64,000 nt of DNA from contig JAYKAV010002967.1 of the NCBI GenBank assembly GCA_035582835.1, forward strand, positions 388,754-452,753. The letters run 5' to 3'. The notes under the pieces were generated by a model. It was given only the letters and a program-made list of their open reading frames with translations. It made no database searches and was not told where the DNA came from. The DNA is from Phoebastria nigripes. Lineage: Eukaryota > Chordata > Aves > Procellariiformes > Diomedeidae. How positions within the stretch are numbered: the first letter of the stretch is position 1; each line of letters begins with the position of its first letter. The position numbers were made by a program, and so were the translations under genes. Shown here piece by piece: positions 11,023-24,603 of this stretch.

Positions 11023-14000
11023 CCAGTGGCCAAATACTGTGTGTTAAATTGTGCACCTAATGCTGAGCGGAAGCCAACAGTAAACTAATGAAGTTTTTTA
11101 AAAAAGTGCACCTGTAACAGCAAGTTTTATTCTGAAAGATACAGGATGAGATTTTGTAAAGTGCTTCAAGGAGTTTTGTTCATAACTCAAGTGTTAGCCT
11201 ATCCCATAGAATTAAACAATGGTAAAAACGTTCATATGGCACATANGAAATTCTGAACACCTTGTGCATGACTTCACACCAAATCTAAATTAGTGTTCCT
11301 CCCAGCCTCTCCTCATTGCAGCTTGCAGTGACCAAGATACAGTCATGGAGCTAGGAAGTTTTTTGTCGCAGACAGTCATTGCTCAAAAACAAAACCTTTG
11401 CAGACATTTCTGGTGGGGAAAAGCTTTTTCTTCCCTTTTTCCCCTTTTTCTGCTTCAGGGCCAGGGTAAAATTGGTCTAGAAGGAGCCTAAGTGACACAG
11501 GTGAAATCCAAGCTTCCACATCCTAACTCTTTGAACACAAGGGCTCTNTTGCTAGGTATGGAGCTCTACATTTGGACAGCAGGCTTGTGCATTTTTTTTT
11601 TTTCCCCCACTCCGCATCAGACTTTTTGTCGTGGACAGCAAACTAGTGTCAACGTCTCAATTTTTTTCCATCTGTAATGATAGAAAGAATAATCCTGTGC
11701 TTTGTAGATTACAAACCTTTAAGGAGATTGGATTCTAGCTGGAGGGAATTTTATGGGGAGGGACCACAGTGAACAAAAATAGAAATATTTTGCTTAATAT
11801 GCCAGAAATGCATTTCATAATTCACTAAATTACTAGGCTACCATTTCCTTGCACATCTGTTCAAGCTGAATGCTGCTAACCAAGTTTCACCTGAATGCTA
11901 GGGAAGNCTCTGTTCAGTCATTTACAGTGATGAGGATCTCAGCTGGGAGCCTTCTTTTGTACTTTGTTTTACAAAAATTATTCACAAATTACATAAGTTT
12001 TGTAAGAACATACCATCCTGCAGGGCTTGGAATGCCAGGAATATCTTCATTAACATAGCCTGTAACGAGAAGTGTTTCTCTTTGAGTACTTGTCTGTATA
12101 CTCTTGTACTCCAACTTTGCATGGACTCTACCTTTAGCATTGCAGTTTCCTGTTCCGAGCACTCAATGGGAAGTAAAGGAGTGAAATACAAGCCTTTTGT
12201 AAAGATAATAACTGTAAATTAAAAATAAAGACAGGTGTCTCAAAGAGGAACAAAGGTAGCACCTTAAAAGCAAATTAAAGCAAATGCTTCAGTCTTCTGG
12301 AGAGCTTCACACTGTATCATAAAAACATTTTAGGGCAATAAAAACATTACGATTTACCTAAAAAAGATACTGAAAATAATTATTCTGGTGCATTGCCTTC
12401 TTTTCAGTCAGTATTATCTGAAGCACTTTCTCACTGTGTTTTTATTTCCTTTGGTCTTTGAGTTTCACCCTTTCACATAAAATACTGTTTGGAGAATGTT
12501 TAGGTTAGTGAGACTGTCTCTGGCCTGCTCCATCCAAAGACTGGAAATTGTTTTTGGAGGATGCTATTTAGTTGATATCGATGGATAATTTGAGAATGGC
12601 CAATGCACTTGGAGTTAAGAAATTTGGGTTTTGATTGTAGCATGTCTGACCAATGTTTGACAAGTCCTGACCATGAAGGCAAGTTAGATGCTGTCCTGTT
12701 GATTTAAAATTACTCTTTAGATTTATTTTCAAATAATTTCAAGATGATTACGCTGTAAGATTGGTATTTTGAAGTGATATCCTGACTATTCTGAAATCGT
12801 TAGTAAGAACAGAGCTAAGTTTTCTTACTAAAAGCTTTGGTTTTAGTTTGGTTCTGTGTGTTTATACATACAATGATAAAGACAAGTGTGGTTTTTTTTT
12901 GTTTTGGTTTCGTTTTTTTAAGTTTTGTATTTAAAATAATAAAAATAAAAACCCGAAGTATGTAGCCAACAGATTAATTTTTGCATTACGCAGAATTAAA
13001 GCACAGACTCAAACAAAAATGAAGAAAGCTTTCAACTCTGCATCTCTTTGGGATCATTTGGGTGTTGCCTTTTTCTTGCTGCTGCTTTGGCCTTAAATAA
13101 AATGTGTCTCTAGTAAGAACTGACAAATTCTTTCTTCCTAGAACAAACTGTAAAATCTTCTTAAGCAAACAAAATCAACTTTTGGATTAAGGGTTTTATT
13201 TTTTTTTTTCTTTCATGTTGTTGCCTACACTTTTTCTTGCTTGAAAAGGCATTCCTGCATTGCAAGTTGCATGAGACCAAAGTAGCCATCTACAGATGAG
13301 CCATCCTGTGTTATCCAACTGGCTTGAGCATTTCAAAAACTGGAGTACAGTTTAAACCGAAACAAAAAAACCTCCCACCAAACAAAACCCCATCTTGTCA
13401 GAGGACTCTTCATTAGAATGCCTGGACAAATAGAAAGAATTGTGTCCATTTACCTGTTCTGGAATTTGTGCTTTGTGTTTTCGCAATGTAAATACTGGGG
13501 GAGGGCAACTGCAGGAGAAAGGAGAGAAAAAAAAAAAAAAAGACATCAAAAAGGGCAGTCCAGGAAAAAGTTATGGTCTTTGGTAGTGCATTGGAGGGGA
13601 AAAGTGTAGAATGGAGTCAAGGAAGAAAGGAAAATAATTTTAAGAGGTGGTTAGCTTAAATCTGTACTAAATAAGTAAGCAGTAACGATATGAAACTGAA
13701 TGCAGAATAAACGGCATGCCACTGTGGCTTTGTTAAATAATGGTAGAAAGGAGCTACGCCTTTCAATTTACCTGACTTTAAGCTAAACCTTGTCCAGCTG
13801 AGCTGACACAACTGTTTCCTAGGCTGTGCTGCAAACTGGAACCGAGAGGAAANGCAGGTAAAAAAATAACCCTTAACCTCTGCGCCGCCGCCCCCCCCCT
13901 CCCCCACCAATATCCCAGATATAGCTTTAGGAGTTATTTTAAACCTGAATCAATTCAGTTATANCCAGTCCTCATCACTGCCCTACAAACAGCTGTACTG

Positions 14001-15290
14001 GCAAATACTGAGAGGAAAGCTGAGGTGCAAAGGCAGAAACAAGGTGCAGAGAGTGAGGTATTTGGGGGAGTGGGTGGTTAAGGACCTAGGCTGGCTTGCT
14101 GCCAGACTATGGCTTTTGGCTTCTGTAAGCCTTTTCAGAATATACCAGTGGGGACACTGAGACATGATTAATTATGTTTAAAGAATAGTAAAACCACTGA
14201 CCTTCTTCAGGATGGTCAGTGAAGGATGAGCTGGTAAAAGCAGCTTTAAAAATGTTCCAGCAGACGGTAGGAGACGGCATTGGGGTGAGAAGCCTGTTTT
14301 TTTTCATTTTGTTCTTATCTTTGGGCCGAGTGTCCAATAAATACGAAATGGTGGCTACTACACAAGACCAGTAGCTGTTTACTGGGCTCACACCTATTAT
14401 CACGTGAGTCCTGATTTGTCACAGCAAGTATATGACAGCATTCCAGTGCAATTTGAGTAGACTGGCAGGGTTTCCGAACAAGGCAGCTGCAGAGCAGGAC
14501 ACCAGCAGAGCAGATGAATATTACCCCTTATTTAGAAGCTATTCTTAATGCACTTTAAAAATGTATATCGTAGCTAGTTATTAAACTATCCAGCTCTTTT
14601 CCCTGTCATCTGCGTATTCGTTATTCAGTAGAACTTGGCTGCTGATTTTTTTTCCTTTTGCCAAGTCTTATATTCCTGTCTGCCTGTGATGCTCTNACTC
14701 TGGCTGGCAAAGTTGTCAGTCTGGACCCTGTTTCATTTGGTTAGCTCTATTTTATTCTGTCTGACTGGCTTTTGAAGCACACGCTGACAAGAATGTATTC
14801 GCTGTCTTTAAGTCAGCAGATTTTGATGGAAGTGTATTTATTGCGGTCATAAATGAGTTGTCTGAAATGAGAGCAATTAAAAAAAAAAGTGGTGCTCTAC
14901 TGGGGCAAAGCATTCTTTACGGAAGAAAGTTAGGCTTTTGTTTGATTTTTCAGCATTTTAGACCTTGAGTCATTTCCAGTGTAAGTTGTGTAGCAGGAAT
15001 GCAGATTGATTGNGTTGTCATGTGTCATAGGTATCAGATGATTGTACCTGTCAGCATCTAGACTTGTGCAAATTAAACCACTGAAAGTGTAGGAGTGGGA
15101 GGGGGGAACCTGAATACGGGAGAGACCTGTGATCAAATTCATAATTATAGAAAATATGCAAATTCAGAGGCCTAATTCTTTTGTACTTGCAATTTCCAGC
15201 TTGAGAGCAGAACGATTAATCAACNTTGCAGTACACAGTCTTCTGTCCAATTAGTAGTACAAAGCTAATACAAACCCTACTGTGCTGCCA

Positions 15291-15318
15291 TTTTTTTTTT
15301 TTTTTTTTTTGGGGGGGG
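15291..15318. repeat. T20-G8 homopolymer junction
   Basis: Twenty T directly followed by eight G. Such runs are prone to sequencing length error. Confidence 0.85.
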
Positions 15319-18300
15319 AGTGGAGCTGGACAACATTAGCAGTTAAAAAGATGGCACAAATGCATTCAAAGCTCATTTTTAATATAATGGTAATGATAAA
15401 ATATTTATTGCTCTGTGGTTTATGTGTACAAACTGCCTTACAGAAATAACTAAANCAGATGTATGTTCCACTAATGTTCCACTGCTACAGTACGGTAACA
15501 TTTTACCAGATCAACATATTGTTAGTACAGGGGGCTTTGTTACACTAAAATAAGGAAACCTCTCTTTTCCCATCACTTATTTCATTAAAATCTCCCCCCT
15601 GGGAGGTCTGTCTCACATGTGGAATTAGTTATTGGTATCTATAGCTTAACATGAACCACAAATTGGATTGCAGGATGCATTATCTAACCTTCTGTGCTAT
15701 TATAACAGCATTGGTTTTGTAAAAAGCAATTTTATTGGAGGCCTATATTTTATTTAAGGTAATGATGTAAACCTGGGGCCTCCATGGATGACATGGTCAA
15801 CCACCAAACCAAGTTTTGTAAAACACTACTTTCTTTTATGGTCTTGGAACAGCCTTAGTTGTGGGTGATATGTATGATTCCTGCTCGGAATAGGACTTGC
15901 TGGGTATTAGATAAAGCTACTGATTTTTGAGAATATTCTAAATTTGAAATGAACCACTTTCTGCATTCTTTACTCTTTGAAGTTGCTACTTTTAGAACTA
16001 TCGTGCTTTGGAAAGCAATTTCAAAATAAAATGCTGCTCTTGTTTTAAATTTGCAGTTTTACCCTTCTTTTCTGAGGAGCTCTAAAGCCTTAGCGATGCA
16101 GTCGTCGGTCTTGCTGGTTTTTCACCTCTTCTCCATCTACAAGTTATGCCATTTTGCAGCAGTATTTTATCACTATTTAAAATCTAGCTTGATGGTTTAT
16201 TTTCTACTTATTTTCTACAGTCTAAGGAATTTTATTATGCTTGAACTTACCCACAGGCCTGGATATTTTGGCAATCTGATCGGTAAGCTATTATTTTGTA
16301 AGTTATTTCTCTCAAACACTTGCGTGGGTATGGTCCAGCCTTAGTCCCGTGTCTTTGAAATGCAGTGTTTAGACTGTTAAGGCAGCAGCCGCTCCCTCGA
16401 AGGACAGACTTCATCCTTGGAGTCAGATATTTAGTAAATGTACCTTTCCTTGAGACTGCTTTTGTCCCAGTTAAAAATAATAAATAACTTACAGCTTCAA
16501 AACATGACCTGACCTCTTGCAGGTTCATTTTGTCTAACAAGAGCTGCATACTCAAGTGCGCTAAGCTGTTAAATGTTGCATTTGTGTGCCGCGTAACCTT
16601 TTGCTTTTCAAGAGCTGAGGAAAAGATTGGGAGCTCCATTGCCAGCTGGGGCCCAGTTTGCTCCCTAGCTGTGATCTCTCATTCTGCAGTGGTCAGCTGG
16701 GGGTTAATTCTTCTGGCAGCTTTAAGCCTGTACAAAATTGTGCAAATGCTGAGATGAATGTGCCTGCACATACATTGCTCATATTTGCGGATGAGCCAGC
16801 CTGGTGCTTTTCTCTTCACTCTGCTGGATGGCAGCAGCATGAGGCCTGTACGGTCTTGACCATCGCTCCCCCTCCCCCCAGCAGATATTTCCTAGACAAA
16901 AGAAGCTTTTTGCAATTTACTTCTTTCTTGACAATTTCAAGTAGCTAATACTGCTGTTTCCTGTAGTTCCCACAGCTCCTTGCTGCTTTTCCTTTTGATT
17001 CTGAAATAAGAAAAGCAAGATTGGCCTCCACTACATTTCTTCTCAGAAATACTGATCTCCTGCAGGTCCCTGTGATGTCAGTGGAGAGGTACTGAATTGG
17101 ATATCAATATGTATAAATAGCTGTTGTTTCCTGAAAATATTTTCATGGGGTGATTTAAACCACTGAAACACATGACGTATGACAGAAATACAGCATCCGA
17201 AGGCAAATTTAGCAGATGTTGTACTTTTTTTTTTACATGAGGAATCATGAGAGATCTTGCCGAAGTCACTGGCTTAAAGTGGATTATATTTTAATATTAA
17301 ATCTGTGATGTCTTTATTGGAATTGCTACTAAAATCTGCGTTACTTTTGTCTACCCACTTGAATTCTACAATAATATTTTGGAGACTATATTTGAGAATT
17401 CCTCTCTGGAAAGATGCAAAAGGCAAAGGCTTCTTTAATAAATGAGTAAGTAAATAAAAAANAGAGAAGCCTTTTCATATTTACAGAGACTGTGAAGACA
17501 TGAAGAACCTTCAGTTTAACAGAGAGGCTAGTTTGCTAGAGAAAGGTTGTCACTGTCTTCAGTCTTGCGTAAGATTTATACTGCATGGTAGCATGCAAAG
17601 TATGCTGTGTTCTTCCATTCTTCCCCCTGGCTTAAAAGGGATCTCTTTTGAGGCACAGGGTGAAAAAGCTTCCAGGGGCTTTGCACAGTTGATGTTAGCA
17701 CTTATTTTTCATTCTGAGGTTACATGCCAATTACTAACATCAAGAAGAGTGTGAATTTTTCGTGGTGTTGTTTAATTACAGGGTATTGGTGGGCTTGCTA
17801 CTTGCCAGTTTACAAAATCTGTGCAAATAATATCAAGCTGACAATGTTATTCTCCTAGCTTTTAATATTTTCAAAATATTTAATGAATCAAGTGAAAGCA
17901 CCAAACTTACACAGTAACAACTGTGTTTCAGAACATTAGGAATATTTGCAGGTGTTGGTTTGTCTTCATCTTAGTGATTACTTTAGCTCCCTAATTGAAG
18001 AAGCTTTGTAAAACTGTTTTTCTAACAGCTGGCAATTTTCCTGTTTAAAATATCAGTATCAAAGAACAGTTAAATTTTATGCTTTTTGGTAGGGATGGTC
18101 AATGTATTAAGTATTTTATGCTGAGATAAGGGGACCCTGGGTATCTGTGAACTTTGCGGGATAAGAAATATATGCAGCTTTGGCCTGTCTTCAGTTTTCT
18201 GTTTGTTCACGAGCTGGAAAGCCATGTCCCTTTTCCCTCTTGCTTAGCTTCTCTCATGAGTCAGTTGTCTGGGTACTGGCCACAAAATGGGAAAAACAAC

Positions 18301-18539
18301 GTACAATGCTGAAGCTAGGTGGTGTCTTAATGAGTTAAACGTCTCCTGGTGTAATTCCTTTTGTGTAGATTTGCTTCAGGAGTTATGGCTTTCTGCTTAA
18401 ACCTATTTTGGTGTCTTGGTTAAAATGCATGCATTTATGATCGTATTCATCAAGTATGTATCCCTTGTGTTTGTTAAATGCCAGACAGAAAGTTTATACC
18501 TGGTCCTTGCATACAAATCTTCAATCATGAGTACTTTAC

Positions 18540-18620
18540 ATTAGCCTCCTAATGTCATGTTTAGGAACCTAAATGTCCTGATTTGATGAAGTGCTGAATG
18601 GTTGTAGCTCCTGGTGGGCT
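18540..18620. repeat. Possible ancient amniote repeat remnant
   Basis: The order of motifs (AACCTAAAT, then CCTGATTTG, GAAGTGCTGA and TAGCTCCT) resembles an old interspersed repeat I remember from reptile and bird genomes. The match is from memory, and I cannot name the family or define its ends. Confidence 0.25.
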
Positions 18621-20758
18621 TTACTGAATGAACCCATTGCACTTGGTCGATCACAGGTAAATAGCAAGCTAGACTGTCTGCTCCCAGCAGTCAGGGCATG
18701 CGCTAATAGTGTCAGAAGAGAAAACCCTGTAAGTATGTCCGCAGTCAGAATCAAATAGGTTAGGGAGCAGGTGCAGCTTCTGGATGCTCCAAGTTCTGAC
18801 TCCCAGCAGTGCGTTACAGCACCTTCGGGAAAGATAACACTGCTGAGAGTATGTGAAGATCAGGCTCCTGGTTTTGAGCATCTTAACTGTAGTCACCTAA
18901 GTTTCAGAACTGTAGTGCTTGGAAAGCATTGCCTGAGTCTATTCGATAGAACTGTATTCTCAAAGCCAGTTGTCTTCCTAGAGTCCAACCCAAGAGAGAG
19001 CCATTGCTGGTACACGAGCATGAGATCTGATTCCAGACCTGGGAGAACACGTTTTGAAGGAACAGGAACATACACAAACCCTGAGCCACGAGGGAGACTT
19101 TTCTCTTGGTATCAGGTTTAATTTTTAATTTCCTGGCTTATGCTCATTTTTATTTAAGTGGTAATGATTTAATGATTACGTGCACGCTTTTTCCAGGATG
19201 AGTGATTCTAAACATTAACCTATGTAGACAGTTACAATATTAAAAAGGGGGAAAGTACAAGTGTATGAGATTTACAGTGGAAACAGCCAGTTGTGATAGA
19301 AGGCAGCAAACTTTTTCTGGCATATTTACTGGAGGAACTGAATGATATTTTGTACATATGCCTGTATTTCTTTTTCCAGCTGCAATGTAGATTAGGTACG
19401 GGCAGGATAGGAACCCAGGCTTGCAATCCTGTAGCTGACTTTATGGGTCAGTTGTTAGGAGGTAAATTTCTAGCCTCACTAACCTTGAATGTCTCTTGGA
19501 AAAGAGAAGAATCCCTTGATGCTGTGGATAGTCCACACTGGGAGGAGGGGGAAAACAAAATATTTTTTGTTTCTAAGTTTCTAGGAAACTAATTGAAAAT
19601 GCATATGAGGAAATTATGTTAAAATTATCCAGAAGCTTTTGGGGGAAGGGAGNGAGAATTTGTGTACCTGGCTCTTAAATGCCAGGTAGAACATATGTAC
19701 CTTTTTATGATCAGGATCGTAAGGCTTTCAGACACATACACAGATTACTTCTAAGGCTGTAGATTTGATTGCGTTGTGCAAAAGTCAAAGCTTCTGTGAC
19801 ATTTAATCACCAAAATCTTGTTTTTCTCCTTGACAATAAAATATGGAAATAAATTCCCATAGCAATGAAGTCTTTAAAGTGAGCGTAGGAGCATATTGAG
19901 TTAATAAAGGCAATGAGGGAGCAGGGGAAAAGAGAGGGTAGAATTGTATCGAGTCTCTGTAAATTCTTTCTCTCCCAGAAAACAGGACTTTGGGGGTTAT
20001 GGATAAATTTTTTGCATGTTTTAGTCTGCATGTTTTAAAAGTATCCTGGGCAGCTTGTACTGCTGTAGAGCACAATGAAGCTTGCATCAACAGCAGTGTT
20101 TATTTAGTAGGGATTGTAAGATTACAGTTTATTTTTAAAATACACATTTATTGTAGTTCTATCTCTTACTTGGAGACTTTTCTCCTTAAAAGACATTATT
20201 AGAAGTGGCAAAACACTGCCACAAAATAGCTCTCATGAGTTTTAAAATAGAAGCAATGCCAATTTTTTTAACTTTAGTTCTTGCTTCTTTGGACTACTTT
20301 ATATATAACATTTTTGGCTTCTTGTAATTTGAAATCTGTGGAAAGTCAGCATTAGCAATTTTGTAGGGTGATTTTTTTTTTTCCTTGCTTTTGCTTTTTG
20401 TTTAAACCATTGTATATTTTTACCTCTTCTGACCTGAGCTGTAAACCAAGAACTTGACTTTTTGTGGGTAATTCTGGTTGAGAATATGGATTAAAAAATA
20501 CCTGGTTCCATAATTATGCAATCCTGTTTATTTATAAAGAAAATCCNAAGTATAATTTCTTCCAGAACAAAAGGTATCAAACTATGTATCTTTTATCAGA
20601 GTTCTAAATCCCTTTCAGCTAGCATTGCAGAGCTCCCTCTTGCATCTTATTCAGGGGGAAGTTACCTGCATAATGTATATTTTTACCTTGATTCCTTTGC
20701 ACCTTCTCTGATCTCTTACTGATTCACATACATACATATCTCTCACGTGGAAAAAACC

Positions 20759-20905
20759 AGTACAACATCCCCCCCTCCCCGCCCCCCAGCAAGCTAAACA
20801 AAAAACCCCACCCCAACACAAACAAACAGAAAAACTCAAACAAAAAAAAAAAAATCCCAAACAAAAACAAAATCCAAAGAACCCCCTTAAAACCAAAAAA
20901 ACCCC
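20759..20905. repeat. A/C-rich low-complexity region
   Basis: About 150 bp made mostly of A-runs and C-runs on the + strand, such as AAAACCCC-like blocks. It yields spurious hydrophobic open frames on the - strand rich in Phe, Gly and Leu. Comparable shorter tracts occur at about 9876-9920, 13360-13395, 22910-22965, 26038-26085 and 34626-34696. Confidence 0.85.
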
Positions 20906-22909
20906 ACCCCACCTTCTGTCCATGCATCTTTGTGCTGGTAGTGACATCTCTCCTTGGAAGAGGAAATAAACTGATTATTTCAATCAACTTCTGTAAAAGA
21001 TCTTAGTGGTAAGAAATTCTTATCTCAAGTTAGATCTGTACCATACTTATGCAGTTAGTGATAATGGTATAATGTGAAAGTATCCAAGCTAGCTAACTTA
21101 AGGGACCTTGGTACAGACTGCAAAAATGGGTCTAAAGGAGGGTAAGTAGATGGGTTCCTTGGCTGCCTGATACTAGATTGGTATTAGTGCACAAAGTTTG
21201 AAGCTGGCCAGGCAGATACATATACACTGCTCACAATTTGACCTGAGTATTTATGAGCCCTCTTTTTATCAGGACACCCTGTAGTCAAAATAACTTAGCA
21301 CTGTCATCATCTCAGGCTTTCCAAAATCAGAAGGAAGTGTTAGTAATTGAGAGGTAAACATTAACTTTGGAAAGTTTTCATTTGCTTTCTGTTTTGCAAA
21401 TCTGTAGAGTAAATCTTTTCAGGATTTCATCTGTAATCCTGAAGTTTGAAAAAGGGGAAGAAAAATTCCTTACATGATGAAAATTGTGCTTCTTACTTGA
21501 TGTTAGGGTACTGTAAGACAAAACTGTGAGATGGCTGCAGTTGTGGCAGATTACTTGATCTCTAAACAGTCCCACTTTTTACCTGCAGTTACACTTTAGG
21601 TATTATATGTAACCCAAATTTATGAAAAAAAAAGCGCAATTCATNGATGTTCCTATTTCAATTATTGTTTTGGTAGCTCTGTGTTGATGTATGTTGACGA
21701 TGTGTAGTTTCTAAACGCAACTTTAAAAAACACGCCTCTTTTAAATCCACCAATTTTCAGTCTAGAAAATTGTTTTCACTCCATTGCAGACCATGATATT
21801 TATGGTACTATATTAGCTCTAGATCCTTGCAAATTACCGTTTCTACCTTGGCACTGTCCTGCTCATGATATGGTGTGTTGTCAGCAATCTGTGATTGCAC
21901 AGTAGCAAAAAGGTTGACGTGTCCTTGTGCTCTCAGGTTGGCCTCCAAGGCTCTGCAGTACCCAGATGGCTCCTCTGTGCTCTGATAATCTGATAATAAC
22001 CCCTGCCATCATCAGGTGAAATAATGAAGATACAGGTGTCAGTGTAGCTTCTTCACTAATATCTGCCTTGTTCATATTTGTGACTGCAAATCTACATCCA
22101 GTAAGGAAGTGATATATTTGTGTAATAGCTACATGGCATAGATCTCTCTCTCAGTTGTAGCCTGGTTTCCTACTAGAANTAAATTCAGTCTGAAATGATA
22201 ACCTTATTCTGAAGCAGCAGTGATTTAGTAGGTTTATTAATGAAGACAGTGCTCTTTGACATAGTCCTTAATGCTCAGTGTTTTTTAGCTTCAGGTCTAT
22301 ACCAATCCTAATTAAAGCTTTCACCCCCACCCCCCATATTCAAATGAAAGAATTTCAGTGCCTGCTCTGGACTAGGTGCCTAAAGTGTAAGGAAGAAAGG
22401 GAGAAATGAGTAATGATGACAAAAAATGAAGAATTGATTGAAAAGCTGAGTGTATGATATGGAAGGCAAGATTTGGGAATCTATACAGGCTAACCATTCC
22501 TGTATTAATCAGCAGAGCTGTTTTTATCAGCCAGAGGATGCAGCACCTGTCCTCTATACTTATTGTAGGCAGTGTCTGTATGTTTTCTTATAAGTTTTGG
22601 CAGACTAATGAAAAGTGAAATTTTATAAAATCTTATTCGATATGTGACCTTGCATTCTGTGGCACTTGATGGTTAGCAACCAACATACTGCCTCACTGGG
22701 GTAATAAATTCATATTTTAATACAGTTATTTGTTTTACTTGTAGTGTAGCAGACAGCTTCAAACCCTCAGGGGGAGCTTTTTAAGTCTATCTGTCTGTCA
22801 GATGGTCTGCTTTGCTATTTCATCCTCTGGGCTAGGTTACAGTATTTTGATTAAATGTTACATTACTGTGATGCACAAACCATTTGAAATATTCAGATTT
22901 GTTTTAAAA

Positions 22910-22965
22910 AAAGGTATTAAAAAAAAACAAAAACAAAAACAAAAAAACAACCCCCAAAACAACAT
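22910..22965. repeat. (AAAAAC)n-like low-complexity tract
   Basis: A-runs separated by single C, in roughly 6-bp units, running into a C-rich stretch. Confidence 0.85.
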
Positions 22966-23880
22966 ATATGTCCAAAAGCTCACTGCAGATTTAACCTTTT
23001 TGTGTGTCCCAAAGCCATGCTCCTTGGCATCAACAGACTTCGTCCAAGCCTGTTAACATGAAGAAGTGCGGCAAAACAGCTCAGAAATTAGAACTGCTTT
23101 TTAAAATAATGTGTATTTGCATCTTGCATCATAACATAGCTTAAGTTTTTGTTGAATCCTTCCAGGAAACTCAATTTTCTATGCATTAAAGCAAATAAGT
23201 AAATTGTTTCCCATTATTTTTTTCCTGTTGGTAATGTTAGTGACTCTGGAAATTCAAGTGCATTGTGTTTTCTATACATAGTTTTTTGGTAATCTGATAT
23301 ATTCTGCCATTAACTGTCTGATACAGCCAATTGTAAATTACATAGGCTGCTTGCAGAAATATAGACTCCTCGTGAAGCTTAATTGAATGTAACTGTCCAG
23401 TTAACATTATCACAGCTTCAGCAGTTCTGTACTTGAACGTTATATCCTTGTTCTATGTGCTGTCCTTAAGAGTGAAGCCCACATGTTTTTAACATGGTAC
23501 TGTAGTCTTTTTCTGGGTGTGGTGTCCTGTGAAGATCTTACTGAACCCTGAAGCAGGGCTTCATGTTCAAAAGTTGTTGTTCCTGGTTTTTTTTTTCCTT
23601 AAGATATTTGATGATCTAATAGAAGCTGCCCTTACGATACGCTTAAGCCATCATAGGTGCAACTCTACTTGTATGTGGGAAACAGTGACATTCTTCCTGG
23701 CTGTGAAAATAGTTTGAAAAGTAGTTCTGATGTGACTAATGCTAAACTTTTTTTTGAATGAACAAATGTATTTGCAAGATCTTGCAAGTTCTTAGTCAAG
23801 ATTTGCTTCACAAATTTTGTGTTGGTTGCTATTTGACCATGTTTGCTTGGTGTGTAGGCCATGAATAACTGGGCCTGAAG

Positions 23881-23904
23881 AGGGAGTATCTAGAGATACT
23901 CCCT
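23881..23904. repeat. 24-bp near-perfect palindrome
   Basis: Left arm AGGGAGTATCT (23881-23891) and right arm AGATACTCCCT (23894-23904) are exact reverse complements around a 2-bp centre. No element termini or gene context explain it. It could be a chance palindrome or a site for a dimeric DNA-binding protein. Confidence 0.9.
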
Positions 23905-24571
23905 AAAAAATGGGAGGCTGGTTAAACAACATCTAAACTGTCAAAGCATTGGTAAAAAGGCTTTTTGTTTTCTGACAACATAATGCATGCATGGTTTTCA
24001 AAGTCCATCTGCAACAAAGTTCTCTTGGTATTTTTCAAGTTATAGGAGAAATAGCAGAAAAGGGAAGGATGACTGTATTTTGGGTAGCTTTTCCCTATCN
24101 TGCAGAGAGAAAATCTTTCATTTGTTGGAAACTATTGTGTCCTTTGGATGGTAAAAAATTTTGGCGGTGGGTAATACAGGTAAATAAACCCTAAATGTTT
24201 ACCCACAGCTACTTCAGATAGGAAATGTTAATGCAGCTGTGGCTGCCACTTAAGTCTGGTTAATCCATTTCCACATTTAAGCATACTGTTTAGGACCCCA
24301 CTGGACACTAAGGACTTTCCATCTGAAGTTAACAGCAGCAACNGACTTTAAAGGATTATTGTTCTACTAGAAGATTTCTCCAATATCCAGGTGTGGGATT
24401 ATTGTACATATGCCTTAAACTGGGAGTTTAGATTTGTTTTTTAAGGTTTATCGCCATCTCTAAAAAGCTGTGATGTTTTCAAAGCATGCACAAAAAATTA
24501 TTTGGGTAAAGATCACATCGAAATGCTTGATGCAAAGTCAAAATTCCTATTGCTGAATCAGTCAGTCTGCT

Positions 24572-24602
24572 TTATCCTATTTATCCTATTTATCCTATTT
24601 AT
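24572..24602. repeat. 9-bp tandem repeat (TTATCCTAT)x3 at a CR1 5' junction
   Basis: Three exact 9-bp copies (24572-24598) plus a partial copy sit immediately before the first recognisable base of the truncated CR1 at 24604. Confidence 0.88.
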
Positions 24603-24603
24603 T

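Larger units (their letters stand above)
11027..24571. other. Intron stretch without recognisable genes or young repeats
   Basis: About 13.5 kb of AT-rich sequence with short chance open frames. Low-complexity elements seen are T/G-rich 12891-12925, T20 followed by G8 (15291-15318), A/C-rich 20759-20905 and A/C-rich 22910-22965. A 24-bp palindrome lies at 23881-23904. A possible remnant of an ancient repeat lies near 18540-18620. Many single Ns mark uncertain bases. Old diverged repeats may be present that I cannot identify by eye. Confidence 0.6.

Noticed and set aside
16247..16639. 130-codon - strand open frame in intron 2
   Set aside because: No domain similarity and ordinary intron composition.
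20651..20987. Overlapping - strand open frames rich in Phe, Gly and Leu, looking like membrane segments
   Set aside because: They are translations of the A/C low-complexity tract in two frames.
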